Positions 34,408-44,202 of a stretch of DNA of 64,000 nucleotides are shown here, one piece after another. The position numbers were made by a program, and so were the translations under genes. Source of the stretch: Treponema pectinovorum. Lineage in GTDB: Bacteria > Spirochaetota > Spirochaetia > Treponematales > Treponemataceae. Position 1 is the first letter of the stretch. Each line of letters starts with the position of its first letter. The notes under the pieces are model-generated. The model saw only the letters and a list, made by a program, of their open reading frames with translations. It was not told the origin of the DNA and ran no database searches. The stretch is from contig NZ_UFQO01000003.1 of the NCBI RefSeq assembly GCF_900497595.1, forward strand, positions 1 to 64,000, written 5' to 3'.

Positions 34408-36201
34408 ATGCCAAAATCAGATAGACCGCCAGTTCTTCCACTTGCATTTAAAGATGTAAATAAGAACGAATATAAATTATTTTTCTCTTATTTTAAGCCA
34501 CATTTACCGATTTTTTTTGCAGATTTATTTTGTGCAGTTTTTGTTGCTGCCGTTGATGTTGGCTTCCCAATAGTCTCAAGGTTTACGCTCAACAAACTTC
34601 TTCCACAATATTCTTTGCAGCCAAATTTTGTTGTAAAGACATTTTTTTTGATAATTGCTCTCTGCTTTGCTATGTATTTTTTACGGGCGGCTGCACAGTG
34701 GTTTATAACTTTTTTTGGACACGTGTTTGGAGTTGCTGTAGAAAAGGATATGCGTCGCGATATTTTTGCACATATAGAAAACCAATCTTTTAGTTTTTTC
34801 GACAAGCACCGCACAGGGCAGATAATGAGTCGAGTTACAACAGATTTGTTTGAAATTTCAGAACTTGCGCATCACGGACCAGAAGACCTTTTGATTTCGT
34901 TTTTAACCTTGATTGGCGCTTTTGTCATAATGATTCAGATTCGTTGGCAACTTGCGCTAATTGTATTTATTTCTCTTCCTCTGATGATTTTATTCACCTA
35001 CAAAAGCCGAAAAAACATCATGGCTTCTTCAGCTCTCGTAAAAGCAAAAACTGCGGAAATAAATTCTGCGGTTGAAAGTTCAATAAGTGGAGCGCGGACA
35101 ACTAAAGTTTTTACAAACGAAGATTTTGAAAAGTCCAAATTTGCCGAAAGCAACGATATGTTTTTTGAATCCAAACGGCTTTACTACAAGGCAATGGCGG
35201 GAATGCACTCTAAACTGGCATTTACAACGCATATACTTAGCGTTGTGATTTTGGCGGTTGGTGGATTTTTTATAATGAGAGATGAAATGACTTTAGGTGA
35301 TTTGGTGGCAGCGAATATGTTTGTAGTTGCTTTTTTGCAGCCTATAATGCGTCTTACAAATTTCGTCGAACAGTTTAGCACTGGAATGGCTGGTTTTATG
35401 CGATTTTCGCAGATGCTCAATATCCACGAAGAAACTGTTGAAAAGGAAAATGCTATAAATTTGACTTATGCAAAAGGCGATATTATTTTTAATCGAGTTA
35501 ATTTTGCTTATGATGATAAAATTCACGTTTTAAAAGATGTTAGTTTTAGTGTAAAAGCGGGTCAAACTCTTGCTCTTGTAGGACCAAGTGGTGGTGGAAA
35601 AACAACTTTGTGCAATCTTCTTGCTCGTTTTTACGAAATTCAAGGCGGGTCAATAACGATTGACGGAATCGATATTCGAGATTTTTCTGTAAAATCTTTA
35701 AGGCAGAACATAGGTTTTGTTCAACAGGATGTTTTTTTATTTGCAGGAACTGTAAAACAGAACATCGCCTACGGAAAGCCCGATGCAACTGATGCAGAAA
35801 TTGAAGAAGCGGCTAAACAGGCAGAAATTTATGATGACATAATTCGCCTGCCGAACGGCTTTGACACTTTAGTTGGAGAACGCGGAATAAAATTGAGTGG
35901 TGGGCAAAAGCAAAGAGTAAGCATTGCTCGCGTATTCTTAAAAAATCCGCCTATCTTGGTTTTGGACGAAGCGACAAGTGCTTTAGACAGCGTTACAGAG
36001 CAGAAAATCCAAGGAGCATTTGAAAAACTTTCCAGAGGACGCACAACTTTTGTAATAGCACACAGGCTTAGTACTATAAAAAATGCAGATTCAATAGCGG
36101 TTGTTGACAATAACCATATAGTTGAACAAGGGAAACACGATGAACTCATTGCCAAGCGAGGCGAATATTATAATCTTTATACGGCACAAACAAGAATTTA
36201 A
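34408..36201 (+). CDS. ABC exporter half-transporter (MsbA/MdlB-like)
   Basis: A 597-residue fused membrane-ATPase protein that acts as a dimer. Six transmembrane segments lie in about 30-315, with the coupling motif after GVAVEKDMRRDIFAHIENQSF. The ATPase has Walker A GPSGGGKTT, Q-loop IGFVQQDVFLF, signature LSGGQKQRVSIAR, Walker B ILVLDEATSALD and switch His in AHRLSTIKNAD. Substrate (lipid, peptide or drug) unknown. It overlaps the metal-binding lipoprotein gene by 62 bp. Confidence 0.87.
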   Translation: MPKSDRPPVLPLAFKDVNKNEYKLFFSYFKPHLPIFFADLFCAVFVAAVDVGFPIVSRFTLNKLLPQYSLQPNFVVKTFFLIIALCFAMYFLRAAAQWFITFFGHVFGVAVEKDMRRDIFAHIENQSFSFFDKHRTGQIMSRVTTDLFEISELAHHGPEDLLISFLTLIGAFVIMIQIRWQLALIVFISLPLMILFTYKSRKNIMASSALVKAKTAEINSAVESSISGARTTKVFTNEDFEKSKFAESNDMFFESKRLYYKAMAGMHSKLAFTTHILSVVILAVGGFFIMRDEMTLGDLVAANMFVVAFLQPIMRLTNFVEQFSTGMAGFMRFSQMLNIHEETVEKENAINLTYAKGDIIFNRVNFAYDDKIHVLKDVSFSVKAGQTLALVGPSGGGKTTLCNLLARFYEIQGGSITIDGIDIRDFSVKSLRQNIGFVQQDVFLFAGTVKQNIAYGKPDATDAEIEEAAKQAEIYDDIIRLPNGFDTLVGERGIKLSGGQKQRVSIARVFLKNPPILVLDEATSALDSVTEQKIQGAFEKLSRGRTTFVIAHRLSTIKNADSIAVVDNNHIVEQGKHDELIAKRGEYYNLYTAQTRI

Positions 36202-37117
36202 AATTATTTTGCAATCATTTTGTATTTTAGTTTTGATTTTGTTTTTTGGGTGTTCAAAAGATGCTTCAAAAATAGAACAAAAGTCGCATTCCACACCAAA
36301 TAAAATCTCTGTCATAACGACAGTTTTTCCGGAATACGAGTGGGTTAAATCTTTAGCAGAGGGCGTTGATTCTGTAGAAGTTTCTACTCTTTTAAAAAAA
36401 GGAACGGATTTTCATAATTTTGAACCTTCAACTCCAGATTTAATCGCGATTCAAAAAGCTGACATTTTTGTTTATGTTGGAAGTCAGGCAGATTTTTGGG
36501 TTGATGATGTTTTAAAAAAGTCAATCAACAAAAATCAGATAGCTATAAACCTTACTCAATTCCTCAATAATTACGGAAAAGACGAGCATATTTGGCTTTC
36601 TGTAAAATATGCAAAAAAATCTGTGCAAAAAATTGCCGAGAGCTTAATCGCTTTGGATTTAAAAAATGCAGAACGCTATAGAACAAATCTTAAAACTTAT
36701 CAGGAAAAGCTCGATTCACTCCAAATCCAAATTGAACAAATATCTTCCGTTGCAAAAAATAAAATCGATTTAGAACCTCTGTTTTTTTGCGATAGATTTC
36801 CTTTTAAACTTCTAATGAAAGAATTGAATCTTGCATATTATGCACCGCTGGATGATGGCTCGAATACAGGTGATACGAGTTTTCAAAATGTTTCGTTTCT
36901 TGTTCAAAAAGCAAAAGAATTAAAACCAAAGGCAATTTTCGTTACGGAAAATTCCGATTTTAAACTTGCAAAAACGGTTATTCACGACGCAAAACTTGAT
37001 GAAACAAAAATTATCGCACTAAATTCAATGCAATCGCTAAAAAATCAAAAGGCAGATGGCGATTACATCAATCTTATGCAGGATAATTTAAGAAAAATTC
37101 GTTCTGTGATAGAATAA
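36140..37117 (+). CDS. Metal ABC transporter substrate-binding lipoprotein (ZnuA/TroA-like)
   Basis: Captures Zn2+ or Mn2+ for import. The 325-residue cluster A-I protein has a lipobox (LILFFGC), ligand-region DFHNFEPSTPD (His), DEHIWLSVKYAK (His), and later FVTENSDFKL where an acidic ligand is expected. The long His-rich loop of many ZnuA proteins is missing. The start at 36140 is inside the ABC exporter gene, after AAGGGA; the n-region is long (about 28 residues). ATPase and permease genes follow. Confidence 0.82.
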   Translation: MNSLPSEANIIIFIRHKQEFKIILQSFCILVLILFFGCSKDASKIEQKSHSTPNKISVITTVFPEYEWVKSLAEGVDSVEVSTLLKKGTDFHNFEPSTPDLIAIQKADIFVYVGSQADFWVDDVLKKSINKNQIAINLTQFLNNYGKDEHIWLSVKYAKKSVQKIAESLIALDLKNAERYRTNLKTYQEKLDSLQIQIEQISSVAKNKIDLEPLFFCDRFPFKLLMKELNLAYYAPLDDGSNTGDTSFQNVSFLVQKAKELKPKAIFVTENSDFKLAKTVIHDAKLDETKIIALNSMQSLKNQKADGDYINLMQDNLRKIRSVIE

Positions 37118-37221
37118 CGCAGCAAAAAGAGCAAAACTTTTATCGGCAAATTTGCATTGCAAATCATCGTAGAAAAATCGCTTTTGAAGTTTTACACTTT
37201 TTTAACGGTTTTGGGGGAAAA

Positions 37222-37941
37222 ATGGCACAGCTTAAATGTTCAAATCTGACTCTTGGATATGAATCAAAAATAATAATAAAAAATTTGAGTTTTTCTGTTG
37301 ATACAGGAAATTATCTTTGCATAGTCGGCGAAAACGGCAGTGGAAAAACCACTCTGATGAAGACAATTTTAGGGCTTTTAAAACCAATTTCTGGAACTAT
37401 AGAAACTGGCGACGGACTTTTGCCAGACGAAATTGGCTATTTGCCACAGCAGACTTTTGTTCAGAGGGATTTTCCTGCGAGCGTAAAGGAAATAGTTCTT
37501 TCTGGTTGCCAAAGCCGCTGCGGCCGCAGGCCTTTTTACATAAAAGCAGAAAAAGATTTAGCTTTAAAAAATATGAAGCTCATGGGAATAGAAAATCTGG
37601 AAAAACGATGTTACAGAGAACTTTCTGGTGGACAACAGCAAAGGGTTTTATTGGCAAGAGCCTTGTGCGCAACTCAAAAAATGGTGCTTCTAGACGAGCC
37701 AGTAAGTGCGCTGGATCCTTCGGCTCAAAACGAAATGTATTCTTTAATTCAAGAACTTCATAAAACTGGAATAACCGTCATAATGATAAGCCACGATGTA
37801 GAAGCGGCCTTACGCTATGCAACACATGTACTTCATATAGGCGATGAAATATTTTTTGGCACAAAAGAAGAATTTGTGCATAAGATAACCTGCCCGGATT
37901 GCAGCGGCCAGATTCGAAAAATCGTTGGACGAAAAATATAA
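37222..37941 (+). CDS. Metal ABC transporter ATPase (ZnuC/TroB-like)
   Basis: A 239-residue ABC ATPase: Walker A GENGSGKTT, Q-loop IGYLPQQTF, signature LSGGQQQRVLLAR, Walker B MVLLDEPVSALD, switch His in SHDVEAAL. The C-terminal tail has CPDCSGQIRKIVG, a possible metal-binding Cys pair. GGGGGA precedes the ATG. It serves the lipoprotein upstream and the permease downstream. Confidence 0.88.
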   Translation: MAQLKCSNLTLGYESKIIIKNLSFSVDTGNYLCIVGENGSGKTTLMKTILGLLKPISGTIETGDGLLPDEIGYLPQQTFVQRDFPASVKEIVLSGCQSRCGRRPFYIKAEKDLALKNMKLMGIENLEKRCYRELSGGQQQRVLLARALCATQKMVLLDEPVSALDPSAQNEMYSLIQELHKTGITVIMISHDVEAALRYATHVLHIGDEIFFGTKEEFVHKITCPDCSGQIRKIVGRKI

Positions 37942-37953
37942 CGTCGCAGGCAA

Positions 37954-38050
37954 GCAATCATAAAAAAATTGAGGCAAAAATCAATATTTTTTTGCAACAA
38001 TGGCTGCCAGTTGAATAAAGACAACTTAGGCAATCATAAAAAAATTGAGG
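37954..38050. repeat. 21-bp direct repeat between ATPase and permease genes
   Basis: The same 21 bases, beginning GCAATCATAAAA and ending TTGAGG, occur at 37954-37974 and 38030-38050, 76 bp apart. Confidence 0.8.
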
Positions 38051-38069
38051 AATAAAAAAGGAAAATATT

Positions 38070-38900
38070 ATGTCAACTTTAATACACTATTTTAGTTTTT
38101 CGTTTGTGCAATATGCTTTTATCGTTGGAGTTTTAATTTCGCTTTGCTCAAGTTTGCTCGGCGTAACTCTAGTTTTAAAACGATTCAGCTTTATCGGCGA
38201 CGGTTTAAGCCACGTTGCCTTTGGAGCGATGGCCATTGCAGCGGTTGTAAATCTTTCAAACAATATGTATCTCGTTCTTCCAATAACAGTTATTGCAGCG
38301 GTTCTGCTTTTGCGCACAGGAAAAAACACAAAAATTCAAGGCGATGCTGCAATCGCAATGATAAGCGTTGCCGCTCTTGCTTTGGGCTATCTCATATTGA
38401 ACATATTTAATTCATCATCAAACCTTGCAGGCGACGTCTGCACAACATTATTTGGCTCAACATCTATACTCACACTTTCCAAAGCAAAAGTTTACTTGTG
38501 CGTTGCTCTTTCGCTCATCGTAATAATTGCATTCATAATTTTTTACAATAAAATTTTCTGTGTTACTTTTGACGAAAATTTTGCACAAGCGGTTGGCACT
38601 CACGCAAGCGTATACAATTTGATAATCGCAATCATAATTGCAGTGATAATAGTCCTTGCTATGAATTTGGTCGGCTCATTGCTCATAAGTGCGCTCGTAA
38701 TTTTTCCAGCACTTTCTGCAATGCGCGTCTTTAAAAGTTTTAGAAGTGTAACCATTTGCAGCGCCGTTGTTTCCATAGTGTGTTCAGTTTGTGGACTTTT
38801 AATTTCAATTTTGGCAGGAACTCCAGTCGGTTCAACAATCGTTGCAACGGACTTGGCAGCATTTTTGATATTTTCAATCACAGGAATGTTTATAAGATGA
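38070..38900 (+). CDS. Metal ABC transporter permease (ZnuB/TroC-like)
   Basis: A 276-residue ABC-3 family inner-membrane permease with about eight hydrophobic segments. Family landmarks: SLLGVTLVLKRFSFIGDGLSHVAFG near the N-terminus and SLLISALVIFPALSAMRV in the coupling region. AAGGA is before the ATG. The stop overlaps the next start as ATGA. Confidence 0.9.
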   Translation: MSTLIHYFSFSFVQYAFIVGVLISLCSSLLGVTLVLKRFSFIGDGLSHVAFGAMAIAAVVNLSNNMYLVLPITVIAAVLLLRTGKNTKIQGDAAIAMISVAALALGYLILNIFNSSSNLAGDVCTTLFGSTSILTLSKAKVYLCVALSLIVIIAFIIFYNKIFCVTFDENFAQAVGTHASVYNLIIAIIIAVIIVLAMNLVGSLLISALVIFPALSAMRVFKSFRSVTICSAVVSIVCSVCGLLISILAGTPVGSTIVATDLAAFLIFSITGMFIR

Positions 38901-39469
38901 AAAATTATCTTGGCGAGCCGGCAGCGTTGCAGCCGTCGAGCTTTTCGCGGTTGCGCTTTCGCTCCATCCGCCACATTCGTGGCGGACGCTTTTGCGCCGC
39001 TACAATCTCTCTCGCGTTTTTATTATTTGGTTGCACAAAAACAAAAAATCAAACTCTCGACGAGCAAACTTCTTTAGCAATAGAGCAAATCGACGAGGAA
39101 AATTCAAAATCAAAATCGGTTTTGCAAAACGACGGTTCAGTTTTGGACTACGACTTAACATCCATGAATGCAAATATGGTTTATTCTCAAATTTTTAACT
39201 TAATGCTGGATCCAGAAGAATATGAAAATAAAACATTTAAAATGCGTGGCAATTTCATAAAATTTACAGACCCAGAAGGGAATCCCGCTTTTGGAGTTAT
39301 AATAAAAGACGCTCTGGCTTGTTGCCAGCAAGGTTTGGAATTTCACTATGATTTTAAAAAGGAACCAGCAGAGGGGCAGCTAATAACGGTTACAGGAAAA
39401 TATACAGTTACAAAAGTCCAAAACGATATGTTTTACACTTACCTTGAAGCAAGTTCTGTCGAATATTAA
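38897..39469 (+). CDS. Zinc-transport-associated lipoprotein with repeat-derived N-terminus
   Basis: A 190-residue lipoprotein (lipobox LLFGC, Cys near 46). The mature part contains FKMRGNFIKFTDPEGNPAFGVIIKDALACCQQGLEFHYDF ending in an OB-like fold; the CCQQG-type Cys pair recalls YcgQ/DUF1980-type proteins found with zinc permeases. The odd part is the n-region: about 32 residues (GEPAALQPSSFSRLRFRSI onward) are encoded by GC-rich intergenic-repeat DNA (about 38910-39013), including hairpin TCCGCCAC-ATTC-GTGGCGGA. The hydrophobic core ATISLAFLLF and lipobox remain. Coupled by ATGA to the permease. Confidence 0.78.
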   Translation: MKNYLGEPAALQPSSFSRLRFRSIRHIRGGRFCAATISLAFLLFGCTKTKNQTLDEQTSLAIEQIDEENSKSKSVLQNDGSVLDYDLTSMNANMVYSQIFNLMLDPEEYENKTFKMRGNFIKFTDPEGNPAFGVIIKDALACCQQGLEFHYDFKKEPAEGQLITVTGKYTVTKVQNDMFYTYLEASSVEY

Positions 39470-39572
39470 AAATTCATTCGTGTAGATAGAAAAAGATTTT
39501 AGCGGTAAACTGTTAAGTAGTTTGCAAAGCAAATCATAATAAAATCAAGAATTTTTTGGAGGATTTATTTTT

Positions 39573-40415
39573 ATGGACATCAGGTATTCAACTGGAAAAG
39601 AACCTTTTAAAAGAATGACAACAGAAGAGATTCGCGAGGAATTTCTTGTATCGAACATCTTTGTAAAAAACGACGTGAGCGCAGTTTACAGCCACATCGA
39701 CAGAATCGTAACTTTGGGAGCAATGCCTGTAGATAAAAAAATAAAGCTGGATAAAAATATCGATCCAATGAAAGATTTTGGAGTTGATTTTTTCCTCCAG
39801 CGTCGTGAATTAGGCATGATAAACATTGGTGGCGACGGTATTGTTGTTGCAGATGGCGTAAAATACGAAGTTAAACATTATGACGCGCTCTATCTTGGGG
39901 CAGGCACAAAAGAAGTTACTTTAGAAAGCGTAGAAAAAAAGAATCCTGCAAAATTTTATATGAACAGTTCTCCAGCGCATGTATCTTATCCAAGCCGCAT
40001 AATCACTTATGAACAGGCAAAGCACGTACACGCAGGCTCGCCGGCAGAATCAAACGACCGCACGATAAACCAATATATCCATCCAGATGTTTTACAAACT
40101 TGCCAGCTTTCTATGGGAATGACCCACTTGGAAACAGGTTCTGTTTGGAACACGATGCCAGCGCACACTCATGAGCGCAGAATGGAAGTGTATTTTTATT
40201 TTGATTTGCCAGAAAATCAGGTTTTGTTTCATTTTATGGGCGAGCCACAGCAGACACGCCATATAGTAATTCATAATGACGAAGCGGTAATAAATCCTTC
40301 ATGGTCAATACATTCTGGTTGCGGAACGAGCAACTACACTTTTATCTGGTCAATGTGTGGCGAAAACAGAACATACACAGATCAGGACTGGATAAAAACT
40401 ACAGATTTAAGGTAG
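39573..40415 (+). CDS. kduI: 5-keto-4-deoxyuronate isomerase
   Basis: Converts 4-deoxy-5-ketouronate (DKI) into DKII in pectin catabolism. The 280-residue cupin matches KduI throughout: start MDIRYSTGKEPFKRMTTEEIREEFLV, LGAGTKEVTL, and the zinc-site MPAHTHERRMEVYFYFDL (His, His, Glu) with IHSGCGTSNYTFIW near the end. Strong AGGA before the ATG; a terminator follows. The partner dehydrogenase KduD is not in the window. Confidence 0.95.
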   Translation: MDIRYSTGKEPFKRMTTEEIREEFLVSNIFVKNDVSAVYSHIDRIVTLGAMPVDKKIKLDKNIDPMKDFGVDFFLQRRELGMINIGGDGIVVADGVKYEVKHYDALYLGAGTKEVTLESVEKKNPAKFYMNSSPAHVSYPSRIITYEQAKHVHAGSPAESNDRTINQYIHPDVLQTCQLSMGMTHLETGSVWNTMPAHTHERRMEVYFYFDLPENQVLFHFMGEPQQTRHIVIHNDEAVINPSWSIHSGCGTSNYTFIWSMCGENRTYTDQDWIKTTDLR

Positions 40416-40444
40416 AAAAATTTTTGTAAAATCTATTTCTTTGT

Positions 40445-40478
40445 AAAACGCTCTGGTAAAATGCAGGGCGTTTTTTTA
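40445..40478 (+). terminator. Rho-independent terminator after kduI
   Basis: AAAACGCTCTG ... CAGGGCGTTTT with one G-U/mismatch position, then seven T. Confidence 0.85.
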
Positions 40479-40563
40479 GTTTAACTTGTTTAAATAAAAC
40501 AGAAAAATTGCTATATTTTTTTTGAATAGTGTAAGCCAAAAGATTGCACTCGTTGAGGTAAAT

Positions 40564-42648
40564 ATGATAAATGTACCAGAAATATTCGCAAGCATGGTTT
40601 TTAATGAATGCGAAATGAAAAAGCGGCTTTCAAAAAAAATATATAAGTCGCTCAAAAAAACCATGGAAGAAGGGTCTCCTTTGGAACTTGGAGTTGCAAA
40701 CGAAGTTGCAAACGCTATGAAGGATTGGGCAATCGAAAAAGGTGCAACTCACTATTCTCACTGGTTTCAGCCACTTACGGGAATAACGGCAGAAAAACAC
40801 GACAGTTTTTTAACACCGCTCGGCAATGGCAAAATCATCATGTCGTTTAGCGGAAAAGAGTTGATAAAAGGCGAACCAGATGCTTCATCGTTTCCAAGTG
40901 GCGGTTATCGTTCAACTTTTGAAGCACGCGGATATACAGTTTGGGATCCAACTTCATATCCGTTTGTAAAAGACCATACACTTTGCATTCCAACAGCTTT
41001 CTGTTCGTACACAGGAGAAGCGCTCGACAAAAAAACACCGCTCTTGCGTTCTATGGAAAGCTTAAATGAGCAAGCTCTTAGAATTCTAAAATTGTTTGGA
41101 AAAACTGCACGTCACGTTACAACAACAATGGGATCTGAGCAAGAATATTTTTTGATAGATGAAAAACTTTATGCAAAACGCCGTGATTTAAAGATGACAG
41201 GTCGTACGCTATTTGGTGCTCGTCCAGTAAAAGGTCAGGAGATGGATGACCAATATTTTGCCGCGATAAAGCCCCGCGTTATAAAGTACATGGAAGACTT
41301 GAACGAAGAACTTTGGAAACTTGGTATCTATGCAAAAACAGAGCATAACGAAGCTGCCCCAGCACAGCACGAAATGGCACCGATTTTTACGACTTCAAAT
41401 CTTGCGGCAGACCAAAACCAGTTGACTATGGAAATAATGAAAAAAGTTGCACGTAGGCACGGTCTTATATGTCTTCTTCACGAAAAACCTTTTGAAGGAG
41501 TAAACGGCAGTGGAAAGCACAATAACTGGTCAATCGCTACAGATGCAGGAGAAAATCTCTTTGCTCCAGGAAAAACTCCAATGGAAAATGCACAGTTTTT
41601 GTTGTTTTTAACTGCGGTTATAAAAGCGGTTGATGACCATCAAGATTTATTGCGTGCCATAGTTGCAAGTGCGGGAAATGACCATCGTCTTGGTGCAAAC
41701 GAAGCACCTCCTGCAATAATGTCAATCTATGTTGGAGATGAGCTTGAAGAAATATTGGAAGCGATAAAAGATGGAAAAGCCTATACTGCAAACGGAAGCA
41801 AACGGATGAGCATTGGTGTTGATGTTTTACCTTCTATTCCAAAAGATTCAACAGATAGAAATAGAACTTCGCCTTTTGCATTTACAGGAAATCGATTTGA
41901 GTTTCGATCCGTCGGCTCAAAACTTTCAATCTCTGGACCTAATACGATTTTAAATTCGATACTTGCAGATTCACTTTCGTTATTTGCCGATGAACTTGAA
42001 AAAGCTAAGGATTTTGACAAGGAATTGCAAATTTTAATAAAGCGCGAGATAACTTGCCATTGGCGTATTTTATTCAGTGGAAACGGTTATGGTGAAGAAT
42101 GGGTAAAAGAAGCTGAGCGACGGGGATTAAAAAATCTAAAGACGACTCCAGATGCAATGACTCATTATTTGGACAAAAAAAATGTAGAATTGTTTAAAAG
42201 AATGGGAATTTATTCAGAATTTGAGATGAAAAGTCATTTCGATGTTAAACTCGAAAAATATTGCCAAGTTTTGAATATAGAAGTCGAAACTATGATAGAG
42301 ATGGTCAACAAGGATATATTTCCATCTGGAATGAACTTTTTGAACAAACTTGCGGATACTCATTCAAAATTAAAAGATACTGGAGTAACATTTTTAGCAG
42401 GTAAAAACTTGATAAAAAAAGTCGATTCGCTTTTATCTCAAATAGAAGAAAAAAAGGAAAAACTTCTGGGTGTTCATCAGACTACAAAAGCGCTTTCAAC
42501 CCTTATGGAAAAGTCGAAATCGTATGCGGATGTCGTAATTCCTGCAATGGATGAATTGCGCTCTGTTGTTGACTCGCTTGAGCCACTTTTGGGTCAGGAA
42601 TACAAACCATATCCAACTTACGAAGATTTGCTTTTTAGCGTTCAATAA
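40564..42648 (+). CDS. glnN: Type III glutamine synthetase
   Basis: Makes glutamine from glutamate, ammonia and ATP. The 694-residue length is that of GSIII, the form common in gut anaerobes and cyanobacteria. GSIII signatures are visible: [55 protein letters not shown] and [24 protein letters not shown] lies 5 nt before the ATG at 40564, so an in-frame TTG at 40522 is unlikely. Convergent with purD; a shared hairpin follows. Confidence 0.95.
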   Translation: MINVPEIFASMVFNECEMKKRLSKKIYKSLKKTMEEGSPLELGVANEVANAMKDWAIEKGATHYSHWFQPLTGITAEKHDSFLTPLGNGKIIMSFSGKELIKGEPDASSFPSGGYRSTFEARGYTVWDPTSYPFVKDHTLCIPTAFCSYTGEALDKKTPLLRSMESLNEQALRILKLFGKTARHVTTTMGSEQEYFLIDEKLYAKRRDLKMTGRTLFGARPVKGQEMDDQYFAAIKPRVIKYMEDLNEELWKLGIYAKTEHNEAAPAQHEMAPIFTTSNLAADQNQLTMEIMKKVARRHGLICLLHEKPFEGVNGSGKHNNWSIATDAGENLFAPGKTPMENAQFLLFLTAVIKAVDDHQDLLRAIVASAGNDHRLGANEAPPAIMSIYVGDELEEILEAIKDGKAYTANGSKRMSIGVDVLPSIPKDSTDRNRTSPFAFTGNRFEFRSVGSKLSISGPNTILNSILADSLSLFADELEKAKDFDKELQILIKREITCHWRILFSGNGYGEEWVKEAERRGLKNLKTTPDAMTHYLDKKNVELFKRMGIYSEFEMKSHFDVKLEKYCQVLNIEVETMIEMVNKDIFPSGMNFLNKLADTHSKLKDTGVTFLAGKNLIKKVDSLLSQIEEKKEKLLGVHQTTKALSTLMEKSKSYADVVIPAMDELRSVVDSLEPLLGQEYKPYPTYEDLLFSVQ

Positions 42649-42660
42649 TTTTAAGAATAA

Positions 42661-42716
42661 TTTTGGCTGTCATTATATATGAATCAAGATTCAAAATGGC
42701 AGCCAAAAATTTTTAA
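42661..42716. terminator. Bidirectional terminator between glnN and purD
   Basis: TTTTGGCTG-T-CATT (42661-42674) pairs with AATG-G-CAGCCAAAA (42695-42708), followed by ATTTTTAA. The last purD codons overlap its right edge. Confidence 0.75.
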
Positions 42717-44005
42717 TTGCTTTCTGCAGCTCCAGGAAGTCCAATATCTTTTCTATAAAACATTCCATCATAGTTTATGCATTCAAGTGCGCTGTACGCT
42801 TTTTTCCAAGCGTCTTCAAATGATTTTCCGTGTGCAGAACACGCTAAAACCCTTCCACCACTTGTAACGATTTTTCCATCTTCGTTTGAGCTTGCACCTG
42901 CAAAAAAAACTTTTGCTCCAATCGCGTCAATTTTTTTGCTATCCAAGGTTATCAATTTCCCCTTAGGATATTGCAAAGGATAGCCGCCGCTTACCGCAAC
43001 TGGTGCAACTTGAAAACCATCCTTCCAGTTCATTTTAAAATCGCAAAGAGTTCCGTCCATTATTGCGAGGCATAGTTCCGCAAAATCAAAATCCATCATC
43101 GGAAGTACTGCCTGAGTTTCTGGGTCACCAAGTCTAACATTGTATTCAAGTGCTTTTGGTCCATCTTTTGTGAGCATAAGCCCAAAAAAGATAAATCCGC
43201 GATAGTCCATTTTTTCTTCAATAAGACCGCGCAAAGTTGGCTGGAGTATATTTTTTTCAAAAGCGAGCATTGTATCTTCGCTAACATCATTAAGCGGACA
43301 GACAGCACCCATTCCGCCAGTGTTAGGTCCTTTTGCACCGTCCAAAAGTCTTTTGTGATCGCGTGCTGGAAGAAACGCTTTTATGCAGGCTTTATTCTGT
43401 TTTGCGATTTCTTCAGAAACGCTCACCGCTGCAAGCACTGAAATTTCAACTCCTTGAAGATAATCTTCTATTACAAGCTTTTTTCCAGCTTCGCCAAACT
43501 CTCCTTCCATCATATCTGTTGCAGCCTTTTTGGCTTCTTCAACGGTTTTTGCAACAACCACGCCTTTTCCTGCTGCAAGCCCATCTGCTTTTACAACGAT
43601 TGGTGCGCCTTTTTTTTGAATATATGTAAGAGCGTCGTCTTTGTTCGTAAAAGTTTCCGATGAAGCGCAATGCACTCCGTATTTTTTCATAAATTCTTTT
43701 GAAAGGTCTTTGGACGCTTCCAATGCGGCGCCTTTTGCCTTAGGACCTACCGTTTTAATTCCTGCATTCCAAAGTCTGTCCGCAATTCCGTCTGCCAAAG
43801 GGTCTTCTGGGCCTACAACGGCAAAATCAATTTTTTCTCGCGTTGCAATTTCAACAGCATCGCCATTTTCGTTTTTGCATTTTGCTTCTTTAGAAGTTCC
43901 ACCGTTTCCAGGAACGCAAATCACTTCGTCGATTTTTTCGCTTTGAGCAAGTTTCCAGGCGATTGTATGTTCTCGTCCGCCGCTTCCTATAACCATTACC
44001 TTCAT
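42713..44005 (-). CDS. purD: Phosphoribosylamine-glycine ligase (GAR synthetase)
   Basis: Second step of purine synthesis: joins glycine to phosphoribosylamine with ATP. The 430-residue ATP-grasp enzyme has VMVIGSGGREHTIAWKLAQS at the N-terminus, VKADGLAAGKGVVVA (ATP-grasp loop), GPNTGGMGAVCP and EYNVRLGDPETQAVLP near the C-terminus. AAGGA is spaced 9 nt from the ATG at 44005. No other pur gene is next to it. Confidence 0.95.
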   Translation of the reverse strand: MKVMVIGSGGREHTIAWKLAQSEKIDEVICVPGNGGTSKEAKCKNENGDAVEIATREKIDFAVVGPEDPLADGIADRLWNAGIKTVGPKAKGAALEASKDLSKEFMKKYGVHCASSETFTNKDDALTYIQKKGAPIVVKADGLAAGKGVVVAKTVEEAKKAATDMMEGEFGEAGKKLVIEDYLQGVEISVLAAVSVSEEIAKQNKACIKAFLPARDHKRLLDGAKGPNTGGMGAVCPLNDVSEDTMLAFEKNILQPTLRGLIEEKMDYRGFIFFGLMLTKDGPKALEYNVRLGDPETQAVLPMMDFDFAELCLAIMDGTLCDFKMNWKDGFQVAPVAVSGGYPLQYPKGKLITLDSKKIDAIGAKVFFAGASSNEDGKIVTSGGRVLACSAHGKSFEDAWKKAYSALECINYDGMFYRKDIGLPGAAESN

Positions 44006-44202
44006 ATTCAACAATCCTTCAAAATAAAACTGAAAATACTATACTATAAATCAAGGCGTTTTGTCAGAAATTCTGTAAATATCAGCATAGCGAACGCAAT
44101 TTTTGTTTTGCCACTGCTAACTTTTAATGCAAGTGCGAGTGCGACTGCGACTGCAAAAAAAAAATCAATTCAATTTTTGCGCTATATGATACAATTTTTT
44201 TC

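Noticed and set aside
40522-40563. N-terminal extension of glutamine synthetase from a TTG
   Set aside because: No ribosome site there; GAGG is correctly spaced for the ATG at 40564 and the residues do not match the family.
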